This document shows, one piece after another, positions 1 through 9,600 of a stretch of 64,000 nucleotides of DNA; within the stretch, counting starts at the first letter, position 1, and each line of letters starts with the position of its first letter. The stretch is from an uncultured Lachnospiraceae bacterium (GTDB lineage Bacteria; Bacillota; Clostridia; Lachnospirales; Lachnospiraceae): the NCBI GenBank assembly GCA_934402055.1, contig CAKRTC010000007.1, forward strand, positions 1 through 64,000, in the 5' to 3' direction. Both the position numbers and the translations under genes were made by a program. The notes below the pieces were generated by a model. That model saw nothing but the letters and a program-made list of their open reading frames with translations. It made no database searches and was not told the origin of the DNA.

Positions 1-217
1 GTTTTACTGTCTCGCCGACAGCTCGCTTATACTATCACATCTCTCCTTACCTTGGCAAGTACTTTTTTGATATTTTTAAAATTTTCTTTATATTCACACC
101 TTTATTCATAAATAAAGCTTATGAACTTTGATTACTTCTCCATAGGTCTTCTATATATTATCAATCTGCTTATTATTAATCCGGTTTGATGTTTTTCACT
201 CCAAATCATTTACATGC
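1..217. other. AT-rich intergenic stretch, no gene
   Basis: I see no coding region. A small inverted repeat (CTGTC, 5-nt loop, GACAG) lies at 7-21. It has no adjacent T-run downstream on either strand, so I do not call it a terminator. The rest is AT-rich sequence downstream of the lipid kinase gene. Confidence 0.5.
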
Positions 218-1117
218 TTAATAATATAAAGTGACTGCCGAAGGAACACATATTACATTCGCTTTTTTATAAGCACCTCCGTATTCCCCGTCTACAGTGA
301 ATGCCGTTTCTTTCTCAAAGAAAAACTGTACTTCCTTAATCTTACAGCGTATAACAAATTCATTCTTACTGCCGTCAAGCAATGCCTGCAATACTTTTCC
401 GTAATCACTCAATTTTTCAGGACAAGAAATCATAGTAAGCTCCATCTTTCCATCCTGCAGACTTATATTTCTACCAGGGATGTTTTGAAAACCGCCTACG
501 GATTCCGCATTTGTCACCATACCGATCAAAAACTCTCCTTCTATAACTCTCTCGCCATCGATTACAGCCCTTAAACTCTGCGGTTTTGTGCTTCCTATAT
601 TTTTTGCAGCTTCTATCATATAGGCCGCGTGCCCCAACGCAGCTTTTTCCGAATGCGGTGTTTCATAGCTTATATCTGTAAACAGCCCGAAAGCAGCAGC
701 ATAAATAAACGTCCTGTCTTCTAATTTTCCGCAATCGATCTGATTTTGGTGTTTCCCGACTATTTGATCCACTGCCTGAAGTATTCCTATATCCCCATAT
801 ATAGTTCTTCCGAAATCATTAGTACTCCCGCACGGAATATACCCTATATTCAGAGGCATTTTCCTGACTAAATTTCCCGTAACCACTTCATTCAGAGTTC
901 CGTCTCCTCCGCAACACACGAGTATATCGTATTTATCGGCTATATTTGCTGTTATTTTTGTTGCCTCACCGCTGTACGATGTCGGACGGACAGTAATTTC
1001 AAATCCTGCAGCTGAGAATTTTTCAATAATATCACTCAAGGAAGCCTTAACCGTCTCTTTCCCTGATTTCGGATTGTACAGAAGATATATTTTTTTCTTT
1101 TTTACTTCTTTATCCAT
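218..1117 (-). CDS. diacylglycerol/lipid kinase family protein (YegS/DgkB-like)
   Basis: A soluble lipid kinase of the diacylglycerol-kinase catalytic family, which phosphorylates diacylglycerol or a related lipid at the inner face of the membrane. The N-terminus has the nucleotide-binding start 'YLLYNPKSG', and about residue 70 carries the family signature GGDGTLNEV. A second conserved patch, 'GYIPCGSTNDFGR', follows. The length of about 300 residues is normal. An in-frame GTG at 1126 could add three residues, but I prefer the ATG at 1117. It lies downstream of an unrelated membrane-protein gene. The exact lipid substrate cannot be read from the sequence. Confidence 0.85.
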   Translation of the reverse strand: MDKEVKKKKIYLLYNPKSGKETVKASLSDIIEKFSAAGFEITVRPTSYSGEATKITANIADKYDILVCCGGDGTLNEVVTGNLVRKMPLNIGYIPCGSTNDFGRTIYGDIGILQAVDQIVGKHQNQIDCGKLEDRTFIYAAAFGLFTDISYETPHSEKAALGHAAYMIEAAKNIGSTKPQSLRAVIDGERVIEGEFLIGMVTNAESVGGFQNIPGRNISLQDGKMELTMISCPEKLSDYGKVLQALLDGSKNEFVIRCKIKEVQFFFEKETAFTVDGEYGGAYKKANVICVPSAVTLYY

Positions 1118-1203
1118 AGATCTCACAACTCTATAATTTTATTGAATATTATGCAGTCATTTTCGTCAAACATTATCATACACACCATGGTACCGGAAAA
1201 ATT

Positions 1204-2151
1204 TTACATATTTTCTTTTTGCAGTTTATCATGCCTGCTTTTAAAGATAATATGTGTTAGAAGCATAAAGCTTCCGACTCCGCATAAGATCTGCACCGGA
1301 AATGTCATAACGGCAGTTTCCGGAATTATCATTGCAAGTATTGTGATTGCTCCGGCAGGAGGCATAAACATGCGGCTTTTGTGTATAACCGCAAGCAACA
1401 ACACAGCAGCCACTGCTGCTGCAACAGTCAATGGCATACCTAAGCTGATATTTATAAAATATCTGCACACAGCGCCGATAACAGCGCACAGCGTAACAAC
1501 TGCAATGGTTTTAAAAGGCTTATTACACGCTTTATTGCCCGGTCTTGAGAACTCAGTAAATGCTACGAGCAACGGCGGCGCAATCACAAATCTATAGCCC
1601 GACATAAAAGCTACAGCTCCGACAATACCTACAGATATAACTCTGAGAACAGCATCTATGTAGTCTGTTTTGGAATTAAGCCGCTTCGGAACATAGTCCT
1701 CATCACTTCGAATCCCGCACTTAAGAAATAAAGTATGAAGTGCGACAATAATAAGCGTGAGCACAAATGCCGATGCCGGATATACAAAGCTCTCCGTCTG
1801 CATCATTATCGGAAGTATCACCGCTGACACAAACGGGGCAAATGTTGTACCGGAATACATAAAAATAAGCTGACATAACGCAAATGCAATCAGTATTTCC
1901 GGAAGTATCCCTGCAAATCTGCTGCGCACGATCAGCACACCTGCAATTGCACACAGTGTTATAAGTACAACTATCCTTATAGAATTAACATGCCAGCTTC
2001 TCTTTTCAGCAACTATATATCCTATGGCAAGTGCCGTTATCTCGGGAAATATTATCTCACGCTCTCCGCTTAATTCCGCCGCAGCAACCATAAGTGTTAC
2101 AAACATAACTGTAACCGCATCCGGAATAAGCTTTATAATTTTCTCTTTCAT
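1204..2151 (-). CDS. polytopic membrane protein, HPP-family-like
   Basis: This 315-residue protein is almost entirely hydrophobic, with about eight to nine predicted membrane spans and a short basic C-terminus. The segment 'MFMPPAGAITIL' near residue 260 resembles the proline-rich signature of HPP-family membrane proteins, some of which are linked to nitrite transport. The resemblance is short, so the family is tentative and no substrate is inferred. The gene stands alone, separated from lysS by 466 bp and from the lipid kinase by about 80 bp. No signal peptide distinct from the first membrane span is seen. Confidence 0.5.
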   Translation of the reverse strand: MKEKIIKLIPDAVTVMFVTLMVAAAELSGEREIIFPEITALAIGYIVAEKRSWHVNSIRIVVLITLCAIAGVLIVRSRFAGILPEILIAFALCQLIFMYSGTTFAPFVSAVILPIMMQTESFVYPASAFVLTLIIVALHTLFLKCGIRSDEDYVPKRLNSKTDYIDAVLRVISVGIVGAVAFMSGYRFVIAPPLLVAFTEFSRPGNKACNKPFKTIAVVTLCAVIGAVCRYFINISLGMPLTVAAAVAAVLLLAVIHKSRMFMPPAGAITILAMIIPETAVMTFPVQILCGVGSFMLLTHIIFKSRHDKLQKENM

Positions 2152-2280
2152 ATCCGTTACGTAATCAAAAACATGGTAAACGACAAATCGTTTACTTCAG
2201 TGTCAAGCCTAAAGCACAAAAAGCTTATGTCACCCGCTAACAACAGCCTGAAATCGTGTTTTCCCGGTCTCAGGCTAATT

Positions 2281-2327
2281 TATCGGGTCATTTTATCGGG
2301 TCATTTATTGGGTCATTTATCGGGTCA
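2281..2327. repeat. tandem repeat, four copies of a 12-13-bp unit
   Basis: The core [C/T]GGGTCA recurs at 2284, 2297, 2309 and 2321, each within TTTAT(C/T)GGGTCA. The spacing is 13, 12 and 12 bp. It lies about 130-180 bp upstream of the membrane-protein start at 2151. It could be a protein-binding array or a slippage product; nothing in the sequence decides. Confidence 0.75.
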
Positions 2328-2456
2328 CCATCATAACCGCAGGCTTTAGCTGTATTCTCTATAGTGCTCACCCAATACTTGAATCTTTTTTCAATTATAT
2401 CAGCTTATTCATTTTCTATAAAGGAGAGCTTTGATTGCTCCGTGCTTCTCTCTCAC

Positions 2457-2493
2457 AGTCCTTCTGCACCGTTCTCTTCATATACAGCTGAGA
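2457..2493 (-). pseudogene. 37-bp fragment duplicating the lysS 3' coding end
   Basis: These 37 bases match 2670-2706 inside lysS at 35 of 37 positions, in the same orientation. The matched codons encode the lysS segment around 'AVYEENGAEGL'. The flanking bases do not match. It looks like the relic of an older duplication or recombination at the end of lysS, and it is not a gene. Confidence 0.7.
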
Positions 2494-2537
2494 ATGTCAG
2501 ATAATCTAAAAAAGTGCAGAAAAAGTAACCATAATAA

Positions 2538-2574
2538 CCCCCAATCGTTAGAACAATGGTCTAACAATTGGGGG
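2538..2574 (-). terminator. stem-loop downstream of lysS, probable terminator
   Basis: CCCCCAATCGTTAGA (2538-2552) pairs with TCTAACAATTGGGGG (2560-2574): 15 positions with one mismatch and a 7-nt loop. The T-tract after it on the minus strand is weak (TTATTATGG). A second small hairpin (AACACT/AGTGTT, 2584-2599) lies between it and the lysS stop. It is likely the end of the greA-lysS transcript. Confidence 0.5.
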
Positions 2575-2617
2575 TCGGTTCATAACACTAAAAAGTGTTC
2601 TTGTTTTATATATAATT

Positions 2618-4597
2618 TTAGTAAAGCTTTGCGCCTGCCGGGATATGCGGATCGAGCATAAGGAGATTAAGTCCTTCTGCACCATTCTCTTCATATACGG
2701 CTGAGATAAGCATACCCTCTGACGGGATGCCCATCATCTTTCTCGGAGGAAGGTTTGTGATAGCTACACAAGTCTTTCCTACAAGATCCTCAGGCTCATA
2801 GTACTCATGAATACCCGAAAGTATAGTTCTGTCTGTACCGGTTCCGTCATCAAGGGTAAACTTGAGAAGCTTCTTGGACTTCGGTACCGCGGTACACTCC
2901 TTGACCTTAACAACTCTGAAATCAGACTTTGCGAAGGTCTCAAAGTCTACAAATTCCTCAAAGAGAGGCTCGATCTTAACCTTGCTGAAATCTATAGGAT
3001 CGGCAGAGATGATCGGAGCTCCAGGAACATTTACAGCAGATGCTGCACTTGCTTTGCTCTCTTCCTTTGCACCGAGTGTCTTCATTGTCGGGAAGAGCAG
3101 TACGTCTCTGATTGCCTGGCTGTCTGTAAGCAGCATAACAAGTCTGTCTATGCCGTAGCCTATACCTCCTGTCGGCGGCAGACCTACCTCAAGTGCATTG
3201 AGGAAGTCCTCATCTGTATGGTTAGCCTCTTCGTCTCCTGCGGCTGCAAGGGCATCCTGTGCCTTGAAACGCTCTCTCTGATCGATAGGATCATTAAGCT
3301 CGGAATAAGCATTACACATCTCACGTCCGTAGATATAGAGCTCGAAACGCTCAACTCTTGACGGATCGGTAGGCTTTCTCTTTGTAAGCGGGCTGATCTC
3401 AACCGGATGATCTGTAATGAAGGTCGGCTGGATCATCTTATCCTCACAGAACTCCTCAAAGAAGAGATTAAGGATATCACCCTTGGTATGTCTGTCCTCA
3501 AACTCAACATTATGCTCCTTGGCGATTGCCTTGGCCTCTGCTTCGTCTGCAACAGCATCGAAGTCAACGCCTGAATAGAGCTTGACAGCCTCTGTCATGC
3601 TGAGTCTTGCGAAAGGCTTGGACATATCGATAACGGTATCGTTGTACTTGATAACAGCGCTTCCGCATACCTTCTCCGCAAGATATCTGAACATACTCTC
3701 TGTAAGCTCCATCATGCCTTCATAATCTGTATATGCCTGATAAAGCTCCATGAGTGTAAACTCCGGATTATGTCTGGTATCGAGTCCCTCATTTCTGAAT
3801 ACTCGTCCGATCTCGTATACTCTCTCAAGTCCGCCTACGATAAGTCTCTTGAGGTAGAGCTCAAGTGATATACGCAGCTTAAGATCTTCATTAAGAGAAT
3901 TGAAATGTGTCTCAAACGGACGTGCTGCAGCACCGCCTGCATTCGAAACAAGCATAGGAGTCTCGACCTCAATGAAGTCTCTTCCGTCAAGGAACTTTCT
4001 TATCTCCTTGATGATCTGAGATCTCTTGCGGAAGGTATCCTTAACCTCAGGATTCATGATAAGGTCTACATATCTCTGACGGTATCTTGTATCTACATCT
4101 GTTATACCGTGGAACTTCTCCGGAAGCACCTGAAGAGACTTTGAGAGCAGTATGACATTCTCAGCATGTACGCTTATCTCACCTGTCTTGGTCTTGAATA
4201 CAGTACCCTTGACACCTACTATATCTCCGATATCAAGCTTCTTGAAATCTGCGTAGTTTTCCTCACCTACGCTGTCTCTTGCAACATATGCCTGAATCTG
4301 ACCGTCTCTGTCCTGAATATGACAGAAGGAAGCCTTACCCATAACACGCTTAAGCATGATACGTCCGGCAATGCTTACTTCCTTACCCTCAAGGCTGTCA
4401 AAATTATCCAGTATCTCCTTACTGTGATGAGTCTGATCGTACTTTGTTATTACAAAAGGATCCTTGCCTGACTGCTGAAGCTCGGCAAGCTTATCTCTGC
4501 GCACCTGACGCACACGGTTAAGCTCCTGCTCTGTATTTGTGGCGCCGCCTGCGTTTCCGGCCTTCTTATTGTCGTTGACTTCGTTATTTCCTGCCAT
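2618..4597 (-). CDS. lysS: lysyl-tRNA synthetase (class II) with C-terminal tRNA-binding domain
   Basis: Charges tRNA-Lys with lysine in the cytoplasm. After a low-complexity N-terminus come an OB-fold anticodon-binding domain (about residues 75-165) and the class II core. The core shows motif 2 ('RVFRNEGLDTRHNPEFTLME') and motif 3 ('GIGYGIDRLVML'). The usual bacterial enzyme ends near residue 500. This one continues for about 110 more residues ('SDFRVVKVKE...VAITNLPPRKMMGIPSEGM'), a second OB fold of the kind at the C-terminus of MetRS and in free Trbp111-type proteins. It probably increases general tRNA affinity. greA ends 35 bp upstream, so the two are likely co-transcribed. Confidence 0.95.
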   Translation of the reverse strand: MAGNNEVNDNKKAGNAGGATNTEQELNRVRQVRRDKLAELQQSGKDPFVITKYDQTHHSKEILDNFDSLEGKEVSIAGRIMLKRVMGKASFCHIQDRDGQIQAYVARDSVGEENYADFKKLDIGDIVGVKGTVFKTKTGEISVHAENVILLSKSLQVLPEKFHGITDVDTRYRQRYVDLIMNPEVKDTFRKRSQIIKEIRKFLDGRDFIEVETPMLVSNAGGAAARPFETHFNSLNEDLKLRISLELYLKRLIVGGLERVYEIGRVFRNEGLDTRHNPEFTLMELYQAYTDYEGMMELTESMFRYLAEKVCGSAVIKYNDTVIDMSKPFARLSMTEAVKLYSGVDFDAVADEAEAKAIAKEHNVEFEDRHTKGDILNLFFEEFCEDKMIQPTFITDHPVEISPLTKRKPTDPSRVERFELYIYGREMCNAYSELNDPIDQRERFKAQDALAAAGDEEANHTDEDFLNALEVGLPPTGGIGYGIDRLVMLLTDSQAIRDVLLFPTMKTLGAKEESKASAASAVNVPGAPIISADPIDFSKVKIEPLFEEFVDFETFAKSDFRVVKVKECTAVPKSKKLLKFTLDDGTGTDRTILSGIHEYYEPEDLVGKTCVAITNLPPRKMMGIPSEGMLISAVYEENGAEGLNLLMLDPHIPAGAKLY

Positions 4598-4632
4598 AAT
4601 CCCTCACCTTAACTTAAATACATGACTATAGA

Positions 4633-5145
4633 TCAATCGTCGATCTTTCTTACATCAAGTATCTTATATTCATTGATTCCGCCGTCCGGAAGCTTGACCT
4701 CAACGGTCTCGTTTACGGTATGTCCCATAAGTGCGGCACCTACAGGAGACTCGTTGCTTATCTTGCCCTCAAGGCTGTTTGCCTCTGATGAACCGACGAT
4801 GTGATACTCAACCTCCTCGTCGTACTCCATATCAAAGAGCTTTACAAAGCAGCCTACATTGATCTTGCCCGCAACATACTCATCATCCTTAACGACCTCG
4901 GCATTCTTGAGCAGTGTCTCAAGCTGTGCGATACGCACCTCGATCTCTGTCTGCTCCTCCTTGGCTGCGTCATAGTCTGCATTCTCGGACAGATCTCCCT
5001 GTTCTCTTGCTACTTTTATCTTCTCCGCAACTTCCTGACGTTTTACTACCTTAAGCTCATGCAGCTCCTCCTCGTATCTCTTGAGGCCTGCATATGTCAA
5101 CATTGTTTTTGCTGCTTCATTTGCCATATTTTTCACATACTCCAT
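4633..5145 (-). CDS. greA: transcription elongation factor GreA
   Basis: Binds RNA polymerase in its secondary channel and stimulates cleavage of backtracked RNA. The N-terminal coiled coil carries the tip acidic residues in 'REQGDLSENADYDAAKEEQ', and the C-terminal FKBP-like domain includes 'NESPVGAALMGHTVNE'. The length of about 165-170 residues is typical. The first ATG (5145) has no Shine-Dalgarno. A second ATG at 5127 ('MANEAAKTMLTYAGL') has GGAG 12 nt upstream and matches the family N-terminus better, so translation may start there. A strong promoter lies just upstream, and lysS follows. Confidence 0.95.
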   Translation of the reverse strand: MEYVKNMANEAAKTMLTYAGLKRYEEELHELKVVKRQEVAEKIKVAREQGDLSENADYDAAKEEQTEIEVRIAQLETLLKNAEVVKDDEYVAGKINVGCFVKLFDMEYDEEVEYHIVGSSEANSLEGKISNESPVGAALMGHTVNETVEVKLPDGGINEYKILDVRKIDD

Positions 5146-5171
5146 AAAATATTAAGCATTATCGAGCAAAT

Positions 5172-5201
5172 ATTATAGTTTATTGTAACTGTAAATGTCA
5201 A
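5172..5201 (-). promoter_or_regulatory. sigma-A promoter for greA-lysS
   Basis: On the minus strand TTGACA (5196-5201) is followed by an 18-bp spacer and TATAAT (5172-5177). Both hexamers match consensus perfectly. The greA start is about 27-45 bp downstream. Confidence 0.8.
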
Positions 5202-5321
5202 GTTATCCGCTTAAATCAAGCGTTTTCCGGCATTTTCCACTGATTATGTTTATGAAAATGTCTCCGGGTCTACAGTTTCCGCTTAATCTTATATTGCCCT
5301 GACAGCCTGCTTATTGCCAAA

Positions 5322-6275
5322 TCAGACTATTTGTTCCGTAAATTCCTTAAGTTCATCAAGCGTATTGAGCGTATTCATGCGTGCGCGAAGCTGTGCAGAA
5401 CCCTTGAGCCCCGCAGTATACCATGCAAGATGCTTACGCATCTCCGGTATGGCAAGACGCTCGCTCTTATACTTTACCGCAAGCTCCGCATGTCTGACTA
5501 TCATAACTCGTCTTTCCTCAACGGAAGGTTCCGGAAGCAATTCTCCTGTCTCCAGATAATGTATGGTCCTCTTTATTAGCCACGGATTACCCTTGGCTCC
5601 TCTTGCGATAGCAACTCCGTCGCAGCCTGTCTCCTCTATCATGCTCTTGGCATCCTCAGGTGTAAATATATCTCCGTTTCCGAATACCGGTATGCTCACT
5701 GCTTCCTTGACCTGTCTTATAATATCCCAGTCGGCCTTGCCTGCATACATCTGCTGCCTTGTCCTGCCGTGCACGGTGATAGAAGCAACACCTGCCTGCT
5801 CCGCCATCTTTGCAAACTCCACTGCATTGATATGCTTGTCGTCGAAGCCCTTCCTGAACTTTACGGTCACAGGCTTTTTAAGGACCCTCGACATCATCTC
5901 CAGTATCTGAAACGCCTTATCCGGATCCTTCATCAATGCCGAGCCCTCGCCGTTATTGACTATCTTAGGCACAGGGCAGCCCATATTGACATCTATGATA
6001 TCGTAATCCTCCGCTATACGTTCTGCCATGCTCGTCATTATCATGGGATCCGAACCGAATAGCTGTACAGCTATAGGATGTTCGTTTTCCGCTGTCTGAA
6101 GAATAAGCTTGTTGTTTTTATTGTTGTAAAATATGCCTTTGGCCGAAACCATCTCGGTACTTACAAGTCCGACACCCATCTCCTCAAGCAATACCCTGTA
6201 TGCGGTATCGGTCACTCCTGCCATAGGCGCCATTATCACATTATTTTTAAGTTGAACACTTCCTATGTTTATCAC
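5322..6275 (-). CDS. dusB: tRNA-dihydrouridine synthase (DusB type)
   Basis: FMN-dependent enzyme that reduces uridine to dihydrouridine in tRNA D-loops. It begins with the TIM-barrel FMN site 'VIMAPMAGVTD'. It has the catalytic-cysteine motif 'MGCPVPKIVNNGEGSALM' near residue 100 and 'FGNGDIF' and 'GCDGVAIARGAKGNPW' near 200-230. The length (317) is normal. Translation appears to begin at a GTG that overlaps the TGA of the gene upstream (GAGTGA), which suggests translational coupling. The dusB name rests on overall similarity among Dus paralogues. Confidence 0.9.
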   Translation of the reverse strand: MINIGSVQLKNNVIMAPMAGVTDTAYRVLLEEMGVGLVSTEMVSAKGIFYNNKNNKLILQTAENEHPIAVQLFGSDPMIMTSMAERIAEDYDIIDVNMGCPVPKIVNNGEGSALMKDPDKAFQILEMMSRVLKKPVTVKFRKGFDDKHINAVEFAKMAEQAGVASITVHGRTRQQMYAGKADWDIIRQVKEAVSIPVFGNGDIFTPEDAKSMIEETGCDGVAIARGAKGNPWLIKRTIHYLETGELLPEPSVEERRVMIVRHAELAVKYKSERLAIPEMRKHLAWYTAGLKGSAQLRARMNTLNTLDELKEFTEQIV

Positions 6276-6571
6276 TCTTTTACAAACTCCTTATTGAACT
6301 TTTCGAGCTGTTCAAAGAGCTCTTCATTTTCCTTCTGAAGCTTCTTGATACGCAGCTCCGCACCTATCTCGTCTATAGGCGCGATCGTCTGAAAGCACAG
6401 TCTGCCTTCATCATTAAAGCTGAGAGTAACCGCACCGCCTACATCCGCACAATACGATACACATATCACCTTGAGCTCATTTTGAACAGCCTTAGGCAGC
6501 TTGCCGTATTCGGCCTCATTAAAATAATATTTCATGCTCTGCGCATTTGCGCCGCATAATACCTTATCCAT
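6272..6571 (-). CDS. small conserved protein of Lachnospiraceae type (DUF6145-like)
   Basis: A 99-residue protein with no catalytic motif I recognise. The N-terminal two thirds ('ANAQSMKYYFNEAEYGKLP...FNDEGRLCFQTIA') look like a small folded domain. The last 30 residues are a charged helix, probably a coiled coil ('KIKKLQ'-type heptads: LRIKKLQKENEELFEQLEKF). From memory it resembles a family annotated DUF6145 in Lachnospiraceae; this is not verified. It overlaps dusB by 4 bp and lies after dnaE. Function unknown. Confidence 0.7.
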   Translation of the reverse strand: MDKVLCGANAQSMKYYFNEAEYGKLPKAVQNELKVICVSYCADVGGAVTLSFNDEGRLCFQTIAPIDEIGAELRIKKLQKENEELFEQLEKFNKEFVKE

Positions 6572-6667
6572 ATATCATCCTCTTAATAAAAACATCTACC
6601 TTGTCACACACTCTAGCCGAGATCTGTCGCTTACTGCATTTTCCCTGCGTGCCGGTACGCACGCATA

Positions 6668-9600
6668 CTACTGAGCACCTTTTTTAAGCCCCACTACCCT
6701 CGTCCTAACATTATCCTTACCAAAGGCATCCTCGTATACCGCAATCACTTCCGAAGAGACATTGACTCTTCGTTCTCTTCCGAGATTTTTCTTCATGCGT
6801 TCCTTTTTTAGGTATACGACCACCTCGGAGCCGCCCTGATGTTCAAAGCTTATATCGTCAAGCTCAGCCGCCTTTTGTTTGTAAGCCTCCATATCATCAA
6901 AAGCTATCCACAGCTCCCTGCTTACATCCTCTATGCTGTAAATGCTTCCCGCTATCAGACTCGCCGTCTCATCTCTGTTGATGCTTGCTCTGCCCTTGAT
7001 GATAAGCTTGGAATCCTGGGTTATAAGCTCTCTGTTTTTCTCAAAGCTGTCCGGGAATACAAGCACACTAAGCTGACCGTATATATCCTCTATTGTGAGA
7101 AAAGCCATCTGCTTATTGGTCTTGGTATATTTGAACTTGCACTCTGTCACAACTCCGGCGCTTATAAGCTCATCACCTTCTCCGTAACGGCAGACACCGG
7201 TATGTTCATCGGGCAGATAATCCTTGGACCACGCCGTTACTATCTTATTGCATATATCGGCATAATTGTCCATAGGATGTCCGCTTAGATAAATGCCGGC
7301 AGCTTCCTTTTCATAAGCAAGCAGCTCATCTTTATCAAATTCCGGAACATCTGCAAGTTTATGCTTAAAGCTTTGCTTATCCTCATCCGAAGCGATATCA
7401 AAGAGTGTCAGCTGTCCTGCTATATCCGAACGCTTTCTTGCCGATGCCTCCTCCAAGAGTTCATCTATAAGTATCAGCTTCTGTCTGCGATTGCCATCAA
7501 AGGAATCAAAGGCACCGGACTTGATAAAGCCTTCTATGGCTTTTCTGTTGACACTGTCCGGCATCCTCTGCACGAAGTCCTCCATATCCTTGAAGGTTCC
7601 GCGCTCATTTCTCTCCGCAACTATGTCCTCGACTACAGTACGTCCCACGCCTTTTATTGCAGTAAGTCCGTAGAGCACCACTCCGTGTCCTTCACCGGAA
7701 CGTATAGCGGTAAAGCCGTACTCTCCGGCATTGATATCCGGAGGCATAAGTTTTATTCCGAGAGCCTTGCAGGTGACCGTGTATTCGGAGGTCTTTGCAA
7801 CCGAATCCATGACAGAGGTCATGAGTGCTGCCATAAACTCTGCCGGATAATAGTATTTAAGCCATGCCGTCTGATACGATACGACGGCATAGGCTGCCGC
7901 ATGCGATTTGTTAAATGCATACGAAGCAAAGTCAGTCATCTCGTCAAATATACGGTTTGCGGTCTCCTCGGGGATTCCGTTTGCTATGCAGCCTTTTACT
8001 CCCTCCTCAACATTTCCGTATACAAAGTTCTGACGTTCCTTCTGCATGACCGAATGCTTTTTCTTGGACATCGCACGGCGCACAAGATCGGCACGTCCGA
8101 GAGTATATCCCGCAAGACTCTGCACTATCTGCATAACCTGCTCCTGATATACTATGCAGCCGTAGGTATTGCTTAATATCGGCTCAAGCTCCGGACATTC
8201 ATAGACTACCGAGGATTTATTCTCCTTGCCCTTAATATAACGTGGTATGAAATCCATCGGTCCCGGTCTGTAGAGTGCAAGCCCCGCTATGATGTCATCT
8301 ATGGACTCCGGCTTAAGCTGCTTCATAAAGGCAGTCATTCCGCCGGATTCAAGCTGAAATACTCCCGAGGTCTCTCCTCTTGAGATCATCCTGAACACAT
8401 TTTTATCATCATAATCTATTTGATCTATATCGATCTTTGTTCCGTAATTACGCTGTATCTGATCAAGTGCATTCTTAATTACAGTAAGTGTCCTGAGCCC
8501 AAGAAAATCCATCTTGAGAAGTCCAAGTTCTTCCAGCGTTGTCATAATATACTGGGTAACTATGGTGCCGTCCGCATTTCTTGCAAGAGGTACAAAACGG
8601 TCTACTCTGTCGCTTGTAATGAGTACGCCTGCGGCATGCATACTCGTATGCCTCGGCAGACCCTCGATACGCATAGACATATCTACCAGATATTTGATCT
8701 CTGCATCCTGCTCATAAGCATTTTTAAAATCCTTACTTACAGAAAGTGCCTTGCTTAGTGTCATTCCCAGCTCTGCCGGTATCATCTTGGCTATGCGATC
8801 AACCGTCGCATAATCTATATCCAGTACTCTTCCGACATCACGTATGACACCTCTTGCAAGCAAGGTTCCGAAGGTTACTATCTGCGCAACATTATCCTTA
8901 CCGTATTTGCTTACTACGTAATCTATGACCTCCTGACGTCTCTCATAACAGAAGTCCACGTCGATATCCGGCATGGATACTCGCTCGGGATTTAAGAAAC
9001 GCTCAAAGAGCAGAGAAAATCTCACCGGATCTATATTGGTAATGCGAAGTGCATAAGCCACCACAGAACCTGCTGCCGAGCCTCTTCCCGGACCTACGGG
9101 TATATCATGTCTCCTTGCGTAAGCGATAAAGTCCGACACTATCAGAAAGTACTCAACAAAGCCCATGCTCTCTATTGTGGAAAGCTCATACTCAAGTCTC
9201 TCGTGTATGTCTATGCCGTATTCCGCCTTACCTCCGTCTTTGGCTCCGTATGCCCCCGGATATCGGTCTTCTATACCTTCGTAGCAAAGCTTACGGAGAT
9301 ATTCGTCTGCCGTATACCCCTTAGGAACTGCAAATCTCGGCAGTTTGTAGCTTCCGAATTCGATCTCGACATTGCATCTGTCTGCTATCTTCTGCGTGTT
9401 GTCTATAGCCTGAGGCACGCTCTTGAAGAGCGAACGCATCTCCTCTTCGCTCTTAAAATAATATTGGCCACCTTCATATCTCATGCGGTCAGTGTCCTTT
9501 ACCTTTTTGCCTGTCTGGATGCACAGAAGTATATCATGCGGCTCCGCATCCTCCTTGTAGGTATAATGCACATCATTAGTCGCAATAAGCTCTATACCCG

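Larger units (their letters stand above)
2152..2617. other. 466-bp intergenic region between lysS and a membrane-protein gene
   Basis: No convincing gene. It holds a four-copy 12-13-bp tandem repeat (2281-2327), a 37-bp degenerate copy of part of the lysS 3' end (2457-2493) and two stem-loops (2538-2574 and 2584-2599) that follow lysS on the minus strand. These are listed separately. Confidence 0.6.
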
